NCBI GenBank assembly: GCA_036389455.1
Contig: DASVPW010000210.1
Coordinates: 7,489-71,488, forward strand
DNA: 64,000 bases
Direction: 5' to 3'
Source of the DNA: JAJKJG01 sp036389455
GTDB taxonomy: Bacteria; Pseudomonadota; Alphaproteobacteria; Rhizobiales; Beijerinckiaceae
Made by a program: the position numbers and the translations under genes. The first letter of the stretch is position 1; every line of letters begins with the position of its first letter. The notes below the pieces were generated by a model that had not been told where the DNA came from, did no database searches, and saw only the letters and a program-made list of their open reading frames with translations. Shown here piece by piece: positions 39,405-47,828 of this stretch.

Positions 39405-42152
39405 ATGCCCGACCGCATTACCCTCGATGGAACCTGGGAGTTCCTGCACATCGCCGACGACCGCCTGTCGGGGCCGGCCGAGGTGCGCCAGATCGAGGTG
39501 CCGGGCCCCTGGCAGGCGCAGTTCGCGGACCTTCGGATGCGGGCCGGCATCGGCATCTATCGCCGCCTCGTCGACATCCCGGCCGGATGGGCGGGCGAGC
39601 CCGTTTGGCTGCGCTTCGGGGCCGTGTTCCACAACGCCAAGGTCTTCGTGAACGGCGAGCTTGTCGGCATCAACGAGGGCGGCTTTCTGCCCTTCACCTT
39701 CGAAGTGTCGCGGCACCTGAAGGCCGGCCCGAACGAGATCAAGGTCCGGGTCGACAGCCCGACCGACAACCCGGCCGAGTTCCCGGACTCGCCGTTTGCC
39801 GAGATCCCTTTCGGCAAGCAGAGCTGGTACGGCCCACTCTCCGGCATCTGGCAGTCTGTGTACCTCGAGCGACGCATCCTCGACCACGTGATGCGCCTCC
39901 GGCTCATCCCGAACCGCGAGAGCGGCGAGGTCGCCGGCCTCGCCTTCTTCGCGAGCCCCCTCGCCGAGGCGGCGGATATCGAGGTCGAGGTGCTCGACTC
40001 CGACGAGGCACCGCTCCTCGCCTTCACGGTGACCGCGATGCCGGGCGCCCTGAGCGTCCCGTTCGAGTTCAAGATCGGCGCCGTCCGCTCCTGGTCGCCG
40101 GACGCGCCGAACCTCTACCGGGTCCGCATCGCCATGCTGCGCCGGGGCGAGGCCGTGGACGAGGCCGAGGACCGCTTCGGCTTCCGCACCATCGAGACCC
40201 GCGACGGGAAATTCTACCTCAACGGCGAGCCGCTGTACCTGCGTGCCGCCCTCGACCAGGACTATTACCCGGACACGATCTGCACGGTCCCGTCCGTCGC
40301 GTTCCTGGAGGACCAGTTCCGCAAGGCCAAAGAACTCGGCCTCAACTGCCTGCGTTGCCACATCAAGGCGGCGGACCCGCGCTACTACGAGGTCGCGGAC
40401 CGGGTCGGCATGCTGATCTGGACCGAGCTGCCGAACGGCGGCATGTCGACCGAGCGCTCGCGCAGCCGCAAGGAGAAGCTGCTTCGCGGCATCGTCGACC
40501 GCGACTGCAACCATCCCTCGATCGTCATCTGGACGATCATCAACGAGAACTGGGGCGTCGACCTCGTCCACGACCCCGACCACCGCGCTTGGCTGAAGGA
40601 GGTCTTCGCCTGGCTCAAGGAGCGCGACCCGACCCGCCTCGTGGTCGACAACTCGCCGCTCGCGCCGAGCTTCCATGTCGAGTCCGACGTCGCCGATTAT
40701 CATTTCTACGCCGCGATCCCGGACCACCGGGACAAGTGGGACGAGTTCGTCGAAGGCTTGTCGAAGCGCGCCCCCTGGCTCTACTCGCCCCACGGCGACG
40801 CGGTGATCCGGGGCGACGAGCCCCTGATGTGCTCGGAATTCGGCAACTGGGGCCTGCCCTACCCGAAGGACCTGCACGGGAAGAAGGGCGAGGAGCCCTG
40901 GTGGTTCGAGACCGGCCACGACTGGGGCGAGGGCGTCATGTACGCCCACGGGGTCGAGAACCGCTTCACGGACTGGAGCCTCGATAGGGTGTTCGGGGAT
41001 CTCCGCCGCTTCGTCATCGCGGCCCAGTGGCAGCAGTTCCGCGCCCTCAAGTACCAGATCGAGGTCATGCGCCGGAGGCCGCAGCTCGCCGGCTACGTCA
41101 TCACCGAGCTGCACGACTGTCACTGGGAGTCGAACGGGCTCCTCGACATGAAGCGCAACCCGCGCGCCTTCCACGAGCTGTTCCACATCGTCAATGCCGA
41201 CACAGTGATCGTGCCGAGGTGGGACCACCTCGCCTACTGGTCGGGCGAGAGCGCCCGGTTCGAGATCGCCGTCGCGCACGGGGCGGGAGCCCCGATCGAA
41301 GGCGCCCAGCTCGCCGTGCGGCTCGGAGACGACGAGAGGCAGCTCAGCCTGCCGCGGCTCGAAGCGCCGACCGTGCTGAACCTCGGCGAGATCGAGCTCA
41401 GGGTGCCGCTCATGGCCGAAGCAGGCTTGCGGCGCATGCACCTCGCGCTGCGCCGTCCGGACGGGACGCTCATCGCGCAGAACCACCTCGACATGGCCGT
41501 GCAGCCGGCCCGCATCAAGGCGCCTTTTCCGGATGAGCGCGTGTGGTCGCCGAGCCGGGAGATCCTCGCCCGCATGCGGGCACTGGGCTACGAGGCGGTC
41601 GCCCGCATGGAGGATGCAACCCTTGTCGTGTCCGCCGCCCACAACGAGGCGGTCGCCTCACACGTCCGCAACGGGGCGCGGCTTCTGCTCCTGCCCGAGA
41701 CCGAGGGCACGCTGTACCCGTTCTTTCCCCATTGGCAGAACGTGCAGGTCAAGGCCCGGGCCGGGACTCTGTGGGCGGGCGACTGGGCCTCGTCCTTCTC
41801 ATGGCTCAGGCGCTCCGGGCACTTCGCCGGCATCCCCGGAGGGCCGCTCCTGGACGAGACCTTCGACCGGGTGATCCCGGAATACGTCATCTCTGGCTGC
41901 AACCTGCTCGACTTCCAGGCCCGCGTGTTTGGCGGGCTCGTGGTCGGCTGGATCCACAAGCCGGTGGCGCTGGGCGTCGAGCGCTCCTACGGCCGCGGCC
42001 GCATGGCGGCATCGACCTTCCGGCTGTTCCGGGACGCCCCGACGGCCGATCCGACCGCCACCGTCCTCCTCGACCGCATGGTCGGCCTCCTCGCCGAGTC
42101 CCGCACGGCGCGGATCGAGGAGGCGGTGAGGAAGGCGGAAGCGGCGGCTTAA
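39405..42152 (+). CDS. Glycoside hydrolase family 2 protein
   Basis: This is a 915-residue protein. It has an N-terminal sugar-binding jelly-roll (about 1-155), an immunoglobulin-like domain (about 160-265) and a TIM-barrel with the acid/base Glu381 in WTIINENWG and the nucleophile Glu478 in MCSEFGNWG. About 300 further C-terminal residues include a GATase-like or beta-sandwich region. There is no signal peptide, so it acts in the cytoplasm. GH2 enzymes cleave beta-galactosides, beta-glucuronides or beta-mannosides; which one is unknown. It converges on two GH1-like genes and is part of a galactan-like cluster with UDP-galactopyranose mutase. Confidence 0.92.
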   Translation: MPDRITLDGTWEFLHIADDRLSGPAEVRQIEVPGPWQAQFADLRMRAGIGIYRRLVDIPAGWAGEPVWLRFGAVFHNAKVFVNGELVGINEGGFLPFTFEVSRHLKAGPNEIKVRVDSPTDNPAEFPDSPFAEIPFGKQSWYGPLSGIWQSVYLERRILDHVMRLRLIPNRESGEVAGLAFFASPLAEAADIEVEVLDSDEAPLLAFTVTAMPGALSVPFEFKIGAVRSWSPDAPNLYRVRIAMLRRGEAVDEAEDRFGFRTIETRDGKFYLNGEPLYLRAALDQDYYPDTICTVPSVAFLEDQFRKAKELGLNCLRCHIKAADPRYYEVADRVGMLIWTELPNGGMSTERSRSRKEKLLRGIVDRDCNHPSIVIWTIINENWGVDLVHDPDHRAWLKEVFAWLKERDPTRLVVDNSPLAPSFHVESDVADYHFYAAIPDHRDKWDEFVEGLSKRAPWLYSPHGDAVIRGDEPLMCSEFGNWGLPYPKDLHGKKGEEPWWFETGHDWGEGVMYAHGVENRFTDWSLDRVFGDLRRFVIAAQWQQFRALKYQIEVMRRRPQLAGYVITELHDCHWESNGLLDMKRNPRAFHELFHIVNADTVIVPRWDHLAYWSGESARFEIAVAHGAGAPIEGAQLAVRLGDDERQLSLPRLEAPTVLNLGEIELRVPLMAEAGLRRMHLALRRPDGTLIAQNHLDMAVQPARIKAPFPDERVWSPSREILARMRALGYEAVARMEDATLVVSAAHNEAVASHVRNGARLLLLPETEGTLYPFFPHWQNVQVKARAGTLWAGDWASSFSWLRRSGHFAGIPGGPLLDETFDRVIPEYVISGCNLLDFQARVFGGLVVGWIHKPVALGVERSYGRGRMAASTFRLFRDAPTADPTATVLLDRMVGLLAESRTARIEEAVRKAEAAA

Positions 42153-42165
42153 GCGGCCGCTATAT

Positions 42166-42208
42166 GAGCGTTCCTCCTTCCCCAAAGGGGAGAGAGAGGG
42201 AACCGCTC
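42166..42208. terminator. Hairpin between convergent glycosidase genes
   Basis: GAGC...TTCC...CTTCCCC (42166-42182) pairs with GGGGAG...GGAA...GCTC (42187-42208) around AAA. It is related to the CTCTCCCC repeat family, but placed where both convergent mRNAs end, so it could serve as a shared 3' end structure. There is no T run. Confidence 0.45.
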
Positions 42209-43385
42209 ACTCGGCTGCGATCTGGCGGTAGCCCGACAGCTCCGACGAGAGCGCGTCGAGATGGCGCGCGGCCTTGAGGGCTTCGAGCATGGGCTGGCAG
42301 ACGAGGCGGTCGCCGTGGGGGTCGCGGTGGCAGACCGGGTCCCACAGGCCCATGGGGGTCCAGACCTCGGGCTCGTGCCACTCCGGCATGCCGAGGATCG
42401 GGTAGAGGCACAGGCCCCGCAGGGGCACGCCGTCGAGGAGGAGCGCCTCCGCCTCCGCCGCCGCCTCGGCGAGCCAGGCGCCGCGCTTCTCGCCGACATG
42501 GCTCGTCTCGCTGATGACCAACTCGCCGCCGTAGCGGTCGTGGACCAAGCGGACGAGGTCGCGCAAGGGCAGCCGGCGCGGGTCGTCGTCGGCAAGCGGC
42601 GGGATTCGGCCGTCCACGAGGGGGATGCGCCACTCCCACTGGTTCGTCCAGTAGTAGTTGACGCCGACGATATCGAGGTGGTCGCGGCTGCCGCCGAGCT
42701 CGGGCATGAGCCACCCGGCGAGCATGTCCCAGGCCTGGAACACGAGGCGCTCGTTGAAATCGCGGGCCTCCTCGGCAAGCTCCGGTGGCGCATTCTCGGG
42801 CACCGCGACCCGGCACAGGGGGTCGACGTTGACGATCCGGGCGTCCGGGCAGGCGGATCGGATGGCATCGATGCCGGCGATCGCAGCCCGCACGAGGGCG
42901 ATCTTCAGCTCCCAGCCGCGCCCCCGTCCGTAAGGGGCGAACAGACCCTGCTCGCCCGCCGCATAAGCCATGAAGGACGGCTCGTTCACGGGCGTGAAGT
43001 AGAGCGGCCCATGGCTCTCCCGGGCGATGTGACGGGCAATCGCATGGCAGTAGTCGGCGAAGCGCTCCGGGAAGGCGTCGCCCCACAGGTCGACGTCCTG
43101 CGGGTAGCCGTAGTGGAAGAGGTCCCAGATCACCTCGACGCCGTTGCGGCGCGCCGCGCGCAGGAAGGGATCGAGGCTCGAGAAGTCGTAACGCCCGTTG
43201 CCGTGGTCCACGAGGGGCCAGCGCACCGTCTCGCGGGCGGCGTGGATGCCGAGCCTTGCCAGATCGCGGTAGTCCCGGTCGACGGTCCGGTCGTGCCCGG
43301 TGGCGGCGACCTGGTCGAACCACTGTCCGTGCCGGTTGTACCCCGTCGAGCCCTCGAAGCCCGCCAGGAAGAAGCTGCGAAACAT
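42207..43385 (-). CDS. GH1-like glycosidase A
   Basis: This is a 392-residue TIM-barrel protein of clan GH-A, closest in pattern to family 1. The acid/base Glu135 is in FTPVNEPSF and the nucleophile Glu293 in VISETSH. It is shorter than typical GH1 enzymes (about 450) and has no signal peptide. The N-terminal FFLAGFEGSTG motif is the family-1 sugar-binding start. It is coupled in direction and spacing (30 bases) with a second GH1-like gene, upstream of which lie glf and a glycosyltransferase gene. The substrate could be a galactoside; a transglycosylase role is also possible. Confidence 0.85.
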   Translation of the reverse strand: MFRSFFLAGFEGSTGYNRHGQWFDQVAATGHDRTVDRDYRDLARLGIHAARETVRWPLVDHGNGRYDFSSLDPFLRAARRNGVEVIWDLFHYGYPQDVDLWGDAFPERFADYCHAIARHIARESHGPLYFTPVNEPSFMAYAAGEQGLFAPYGRGRGWELKIALVRAAIAGIDAIRSACPDARIVNVDPLCRVAVPENAPPELAEEARDFNERLVFQAWDMLAGWLMPELGGSRDHLDIVGVNYYWTNQWEWRIPLVDGRIPPLADDDPRRLPLRDLVRLVHDRYGGELVISETSHVGEKRGAWLAEAAAEAEALLLDGVPLRGLCLYPILGMPEWHEPEVWTPMGLWDPVCHRDPHGDRLVCQPMLEALKAARHLDALSSELSGYRQIAAE

Positions 43386-43415
43386 CGCGTGCCTGTCCTC
43401 CTTGCCCGAATGGGT

Positions 43416-44729
43416 TTAACCGGAAACGGCGAAGCCTAGTTCCCGTTTCGATAAGTTGCCTACGGCATGGGTACCGTCGGCGGCGAGTTCCCGGTAGGCG
43501 TCGACGAGCGGCGTGCGCAGGCGCGCGAGTCCCGCCGCGGGATCGGCATCGATGTCCCACAGACCCATCTGGGCGAGGTAGGCTGCAGGCGGGCGCCGGC
43601 CCTGGCGATAAGCCCAGGCCACGAGGGCGAAGAGCGGCCACCACGTGTAGCCGAACACCGGCACGCCTTCTCGGCGCAGCTCCCGCGTCGCTGCGACCGA
43701 GGCGTCGAGCCAGGCCCGGCGGCGGCGCACGGAGCCGAAGGAAGCAGTCTCGGAGACGAACAGCGGTGCGCCGTAGCGCGCGTGATAGAGCCGCCCGAGC
43801 CCGGTCAGGAGGTCGCCTCCGGCGTAAGGCATGCGGATGCGAAGGCGCCCTGCGCTATCGCGGAGCATGCGCTTCTGCGTGAACATCGGGTAGAGGTTGA
43901 GGCCGACGACGGGGAGATCGAGGGCGCGCTCCCGGAACCACGCGAGGTCGGCCTCCATGGCGCCGTTCGCGAGAAGCCATCGATAGAGCGGATGCCCATC
44001 GCCGATGCGCCCGCTGACGAGGTCGAGGGCGAGGAAGACGATCTCCTGGCGGCGTTGGGCGTCCTCCGCGAGGGACGGGTCGGCGGCCTCGAAGAGGTCG
44101 GTCGCATCGACGTGGGCCGGGACGATCTCCGGATCGACGGCCGCGAGCGTCTCGACCGTGCGCACGATGCCGCGGCACACGGCGAGCATGACGGCGACGA
44201 AGCCCGGCCAGCCGCGCCTGAACGGCGGCCACCAGCCGAGGCGTCCGCAGTACCAAGCCGTGATACGCGGCTCGTTCAGCGGCGTATACCAGAAGATACG
44301 GCCCTTAAAGCGTTCGGCAAGCCGGCCGGCGTACTCGGCGACGAGCTCGGGATAGGCAGGGTTGAGGTAGGCGCCCTCGATCCAGGGCGGCAGGCCGTAA
44401 TGGACGAGGTCGACGATCGGCTCGACGCCGAGGTCGAGAAGGCGCCCGAGGGTGCGGTCGGCGAAATCCCAGTCCCAGGTGTCGGGCGCGGGCTGGACCT
44501 TATGCCAGGGAATGCCGTAGCGCGCGGCGCCGACCCCAAGCTCGGCGATAAGCCCGAGGTCCTCGGCCCAGCGCTCGTAATGGCCCGTCAGCTCGTATTC
44601 GTCGAGGGTTCGCCCGGTCAGATGCCAGGGTTCGGTAATAAAAGTGTCCTCGATGCCGGTCGCCCACCAGAACGCGTCCGGCGCGATGAGGCGCGCGAGC
44701 TCGGAGCGTCTGGGGAGGGCCTGCCTCAT
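43416..44729 (-). CDS. GH1-like glycosidase B
   Basis: This is a 437-residue clan GH-A protein. WWATGIEDTFI at the N-terminus, the acid/base Glu153 in YTPLNEPRI and the nucleophile Glu327 in FVSETASFG are present, and a Trp-rich motif VFGYTWWPLF lines the site. It is a distant paralogue of the neighbour at 42207-43385, not a recent duplicate. No signal peptide is seen. It lies 49 bases after the glf stop in the same direction, so it probably shares the glycosyltransferase-glf transcript. Confidence 0.85.
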   Translation of the reverse strand: MRQALPRRSELARLIAPDAFWWATGIEDTFITEPWHLTGRTLDEYELTGHYERWAEDLGLIAELGVGAARYGIPWHKVQPAPDTWDWDFADRTLGRLLDLGVEPIVDLVHYGLPPWIEGAYLNPAYPELVAEYAGRLAERFKGRIFWYTPLNEPRITAWYCGRLGWWPPFRRGWPGFVAVMLAVCRGIVRTVETLAAVDPEIVPAHVDATDLFEAADPSLAEDAQRRQEIVFLALDLVSGRIGDGHPLYRWLLANGAMEADLAWFRERALDLPVVGLNLYPMFTQKRMLRDSAGRLRIRMPYAGGDLLTGLGRLYHARYGAPLFVSETASFGSVRRRRAWLDASVAATRELRREGVPVFGYTWWPLFALVAWAYRQGRRPPAAYLAQMGLWDIDADPAAGLARLRTPLVDAYRELAADGTHAVGNLSKRELGFAVSG

Positions 44730-44778
44730 CTCGGCTGCGCACGGGCGCCCGGGCCTAGCCCGCGCGGGCGAGGGCGGG

Positions 44779-45933
44779 TCAAGACGCGAGCGCCGCGGAC
44801 GACTTCATCACCTGCACGGCGCTCGTGTCGGCGCCGACCGGCAGCGCCTCGTTGATGCGCCGGAAGGTGGCGAGCGCCTGCCCGACGATCTGGTCCATGT
44901 TGTAGTAGCGGTAGGTCGCGAGCCGCCCGACGAACCACACGTTCGGAGTGACCAGCGCCAGGCGCTCGTACTTCTTGTACAGTTCCTGGTTCTCGGGCTT
45001 GGGGATCGGGTAGTAGGGATCGCCGACCGCGGACGGGAACTCGTAGGTGAGCGCCGTCTTGTCGTGCCGCTGGCCGGTGAGGTGCTTGTATTCGGTGACG
45101 CGGGTGTAGTCGTTGGTCTGCGGATAGTTCACCACTGCGACCGGCTGGTGCCACTCCTTGTCGAGAGTCAGGTGCTCGAAGCGCAAGGAGCGGTAGGGCA
45201 GCCTGCCGAAGCGAAAGCCGAAGAACTCGTCGATCGGGCCAGTGAAGATGACGCGCCGGTGCGGCACGAGGTCCTTCACGTCCTTGTAGTCGGTCTGCAC
45301 CATGATGTTGATGTTCGGGTGGTCGAGCATGCGCTCGAACATCCGCGTGTAGCCGTGCCGCGGCATGAACTGGTACTCGTCGCCGAAGTAGCGGTCGTCA
45401 CGGTTGGTTCGGGTCGGCACGCGCGCCGTCACCGACTTGTCGAGCTCGGACGGGTCGAGCCCCCACTGCTTGCGGGTGTAGCCGCGGAAGAACTTCTCGT
45501 AGAGCTCGCGCCCGACCTTCGAGACCACGACGTCCTCCGACGTCCTGATCTCGTCGACCTTCTCGGCGCGGGCCGCGAACCAGCCTTCGAGCTCGTCCGA
45601 GGTCAGGTCGAGGCCGTAGAGGGTGTTGACGGTGTCGAGGTTGATCGGGATCGGCACGAGCCTGCCGTCGACCTCGGCCAGCACCTTGTGCTCGTAGCGG
45701 CGCCACTCGGTGAACTGCGACAGGTGATCGAAGATCTGCTTCGCGTTGGTGTGGAAGATGTGCGGCCCGTACTGGTGGATCAGCAGCCCCGCGTCGTCGT
45801 AGCGGTCGTAGGCGTTGCCGCCGATGTGAGGGCGCCGGTCGATGACGAGGACGCGCTCGTTGCGCTGGCTCGCGAGACGCTCGGCCAAGACGCTGCCGGC
45901 AAAGCCCGCGCCGACGATCAGCCAGTCGTACAT
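44779..45933 (-). CDS. glf: UDP-galactopyranose mutase
   Basis: This is a 384-residue FAD enzyme converting UDP-galactopyranose to UDP-galactofuranose. The FAD motif DWLIVGAGFAGSVLAERLA, the DRRPHIGGNAYD segment, GPHIFHT, the GYTRKQWG loop and the C-terminal FVGRLATYRYYNMDQ are all characteristic. It shows that this organism can make galactofuranose-containing glycans. It starts 4 bases after the upstream glycosyltransferase stop. Next to it lie cytoplasmic glycosidases, which is unusual. Confidence 0.97.
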   Translation of the reverse strand: MYDWLIVGAGFAGSVLAERLASQRNERVLVIDRRPHIGGNAYDRYDDAGLLIHQYGPHIFHTNAKQIFDHLSQFTEWRRYEHKVLAEVDGRLVPIPINLDTVNTLYGLDLTSDELEGWFAARAEKVDEIRTSEDVVVSKVGRELYEKFFRGYTRKQWGLDPSELDKSVTARVPTRTNRDDRYFGDEYQFMPRHGYTRMFERMLDHPNINIMVQTDYKDVKDLVPHRRVIFTGPIDEFFGFRFGRLPYRSLRFEHLTLDKEWHQPVAVVNYPQTNDYTRVTEYKHLTGQRHDKTALTYEFPSAVGDPYYPIPKPENQELYKKYERLALVTPNVWFVGRLATYRYYNMDQIVGQALATFRRINEALPVGADTSAVQVMKSSAALAS

Positions 45934-45937
45934 ACGC

Positions 45938-47155
45938 TTACTCCGCGGGCGTGATGGCGTAGGCCGGGACGGATGCGGCGGGACGCGCCGCCTCGCCCAT
46001 GGCGTCGAGCATGAGCTTGTGCATCGCGGCCCAGGTCTTGTCCCAGGAGCCGGCCGCGAGGTGCCGGTCGACCCGGGAGAGCCAGGGCTGCTTCGGCCGC
46101 CCGAGCAGGACTTCGGCCTTGCGGATCGCCTCCAGGGGTGTCCTGGCGATCTCGACGAGGCCCTTCTCGCCGTAAGGCCGCACCACGTCGGCGATCGGCG
46201 TCGAGACTACCGGCACGCCGGCGGCGAGGAACTCCGGCGTCTTGGTCGGGCTGATGAACCGCGTCGCCTCGTTCAGCGCGAAAGGCATCAAGCCCACGTC
46301 CCAGCCGGCGAGATAACGCGGCAGGTCGGAATAGCTCTTGCCGCCGAGCCAGTGGATGTTTTCCCGCTTCGGCAGGGTCTTCGGGTCAATCTTCACCACC
46401 GGTCCGATCATGACGAAGTGCCAATCGGGTCGAAGGTCCGCGCAGGCTGCCACGAGGTCCACGTCCATGCGCTCGTCGACGACGCCGAAGAAGCCGAGCC
46501 GCGGGCGCGGGATCGCGGCTTGGTCGGAAGGCTCCGGCCCGTCCTTCGGAGCGCGCGCCTTGGCGAAGTGGTCGAACTCGATCGAGGACGGGAAGGCGTG
46601 CACGTTGCGGTGCCGGCCGCGCTTCGCCTCGTAGAGGCTCATGCCGCCGGTGAAGACCACGTCGGCGCGGCGGAACAGCTCGCCCTCGTGGTCGATCAGC
46701 TCCTGCGAGGCGCCGCGGAAGGCCGACAGCTCGTCCATGTTGTCGTAGACGACGAGGTCGGCGTCGAGATGGCCCGTGAAGGCCATCGCCATCGGCGTGT
46801 AGTACCAGAAGATGCGCGGGCTCTCGGGCTCGTGGGCAAGCAGCCGGTCAACGAGCCTGCGCTGGAGCGCGATCGCGGCGAGCGGGCTCAAACCCTCGGG
46901 CAGGACCGGGACCGCGATGGTGATGCCGCCCGGACGTTTCGACACGTCCATGCGCGGCTCGGCGTTCTTCTCGAACAGCGGCTCCTCGATCTGGATCACG
47001 CGATAATGCTTGGCGGCGCGGCTCAGGAGATGCTGCGGGCGCTGCCACACGAAATCCCATCGCAGATGGGAGAAACAGACGAGCAATGGAGCGGGAGCGT
47101 CGGCGTAGCCGGATACGTAAGAGGCGGGCGAACGGGCAGGCGAACGCTCTTCCAT
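45938..47155 (-). CDS. Glycosyltransferase family 1-like protein
   Basis: This is a 405-residue GT-B-fold enzyme. It has an N-terminal domain with LVCFSHLRWDFVWQRPQHLLSRAA, a middle segment DELSAFRGASQELIDHEGELFRRADVVFTGG, and a C-terminal nucleotide-sugar site PRYLAGWDVGLMPFALNEATRFISPTKTPEFLAAGVPVVST with the E-x7-E-like pattern. It is cytoplasmic. Its place directly before glf suggests that it uses UDP-galactofuranose or builds the same glycan; that is inferred. The ATG at 47155 follows AAGG. Two short hairpins precede it. Confidence 0.88.
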   Translation of the reverse strand: MEERSPARSPASYVSGYADAPAPLLVCFSHLRWDFVWQRPQHLLSRAAKHYRVIQIEEPLFEKNAEPRMDVSKRPGGITIAVPVLPEGLSPLAAIALQRRLVDRLLAHEPESPRIFWYYTPMAMAFTGHLDADLVVYDNMDELSAFRGASQELIDHEGELFRRADVVFTGGMSLYEAKRGRHRNVHAFPSSIEFDHFAKARAPKDGPEPSDQAAIPRPRLGFFGVVDERMDVDLVAACADLRPDWHFVMIGPVVKIDPKTLPKRENIHWLGGKSYSDLPRYLAGWDVGLMPFALNEATRFISPTKTPEFLAAGVPVVSTPIADVVRPYGEKGLVEIARTPLEAIRKAEVLLGRPKQPWLSRVDRHLAAGSWDKTWAAMHKLMLDAMGEAARPAASVPAYAITPAE

Positions 47156-47173
47156 GGGCCATCCTTGCTTTTT

Positions 47174-47208
47174 CGACACGCAGTGTCGTTCGGACGGAAA
47201 AACGTCCG
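47174..47208 (-). promoter_or_regulatory. Two tandem hairpins in the glycosyltransferase leader
   Basis: CGACAC-GCA-GTGTCG (47174-47188) and CGGACG-GAAAAA-CGTCCG (47191-47208) are both perfect 6-bp stems, 2 bases apart, ending 18 bases upstream of the glycosyltransferase ATG. In the minus-strand RNA they lie just before the ribosome site, so they could control translation or mark a processed leader. Confidence 0.4.
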
Positions 47209-47342
47209 GGGGGAAAGCTGAAAATCGTTGCTGGATCAGCCGGGCAAGACGCCCGGTGGCGCGATCCTCTTGTGAACGCTCCCGCTCCGGAAACAGTTCC
47301 ATTAAGCTGCGCAGTAGGCGAGCGTACGGAAGCGTGCCGTAA

Positions 47343-47354
47343 CCCCATATGGGG
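47343..47354. promoter_or_regulatory. Perfect 12-base palindrome
   Basis: CCCCATATGGGG lies in the 223-base gap (47156-47378) upstream of the glycosyltransferase-glf operon, 24 bases beyond the thioesterase stop. It could be an operator for the glycan operon. Confidence 0.35.
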
Positions 47355-47378
47355 TGCCGCACCGCGATTGCGAGCGCG

Positions 47379-47828
47379 CTATCGCGGCGGGCTCGATGCG
47401 ACGCCGACCGGCGTCGCCGAGACGTAGCGGAAGGTGCCGGTCGCGATCGCGACGAGGCGCGCGCTTTCGTCGCGCACCTCGACGTCGGCAAAGAAGATTT
47501 TTTGACCGCCGCCGCGCCGGCGCGCCTCCGCGAAGACGCGCCCGCCGGAGACGGAGGCCAGGAAGTTCACTGTGAGCGAGAGAGTCACCGTCGAGCGGGT
47601 CTCGCAGGGCGTATCGCACCACACGCCCGCATAGCCGGCCGCGGTGTCGCAGAGCGTCGCGATGATGCCGCCGTGCAGGCGGTTCGTGCAGTTGAGGTGG
47701 TCGGCCTTAACGTCGTAGGCGATGACGGCGCGATCCGCCTCCCACTCCACGAGCCGGTAGCCGAGGAGCTGCTGCAGCGCGCTCGACTTGCGCTGCTCGC
47801 GGGCAAGGTTCGGATCGGCATCGGTCAT
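47379..47828 (-). CDS. PaaI-family thioesterase
   Basis: This is a 149-residue single hotdog protein: NCTNRLHGGIIATLCDTAAGYAG carries the conserved H-G-G and the acidic catalytic residue, and VTLSLTVNFLASVSGGRVFAEARRRGGGQKIFFADVEVRDE follows. It hydrolyses acyl-CoA, possibly aryl-CoA, in the cytosol. Its ATG overlaps the stop of the acyl-CoA ligase gene (ATGA). It is the third gene in an operon with acyl-CoA dehydrogenase and ligase, which points to degradation of an acid with CoA recovery. Confidence 0.9.
   Translation of the reverse strand: MTDADPNLAREQRKSSALQQLLGYRLVEWEADRAVIAYDVKADHLNCTNRLHGGIIATLCDTAAGYAGVWCDTPCETRSTVTLSLTVNFLASVSGGRVFAEARRRGGGQKIFFADVEVRDESARLVAIATGTFRYVSATPVGVASSPPR

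Noticed and set aside
39402..41642. 746-codon open frame antisense to the GH2 gene
   Set aside because: High-GC shadow of a strong GH2 gene with both catalytic glutamates; the antisense translation has no domain and Asp/Arg/Val-rich composition.
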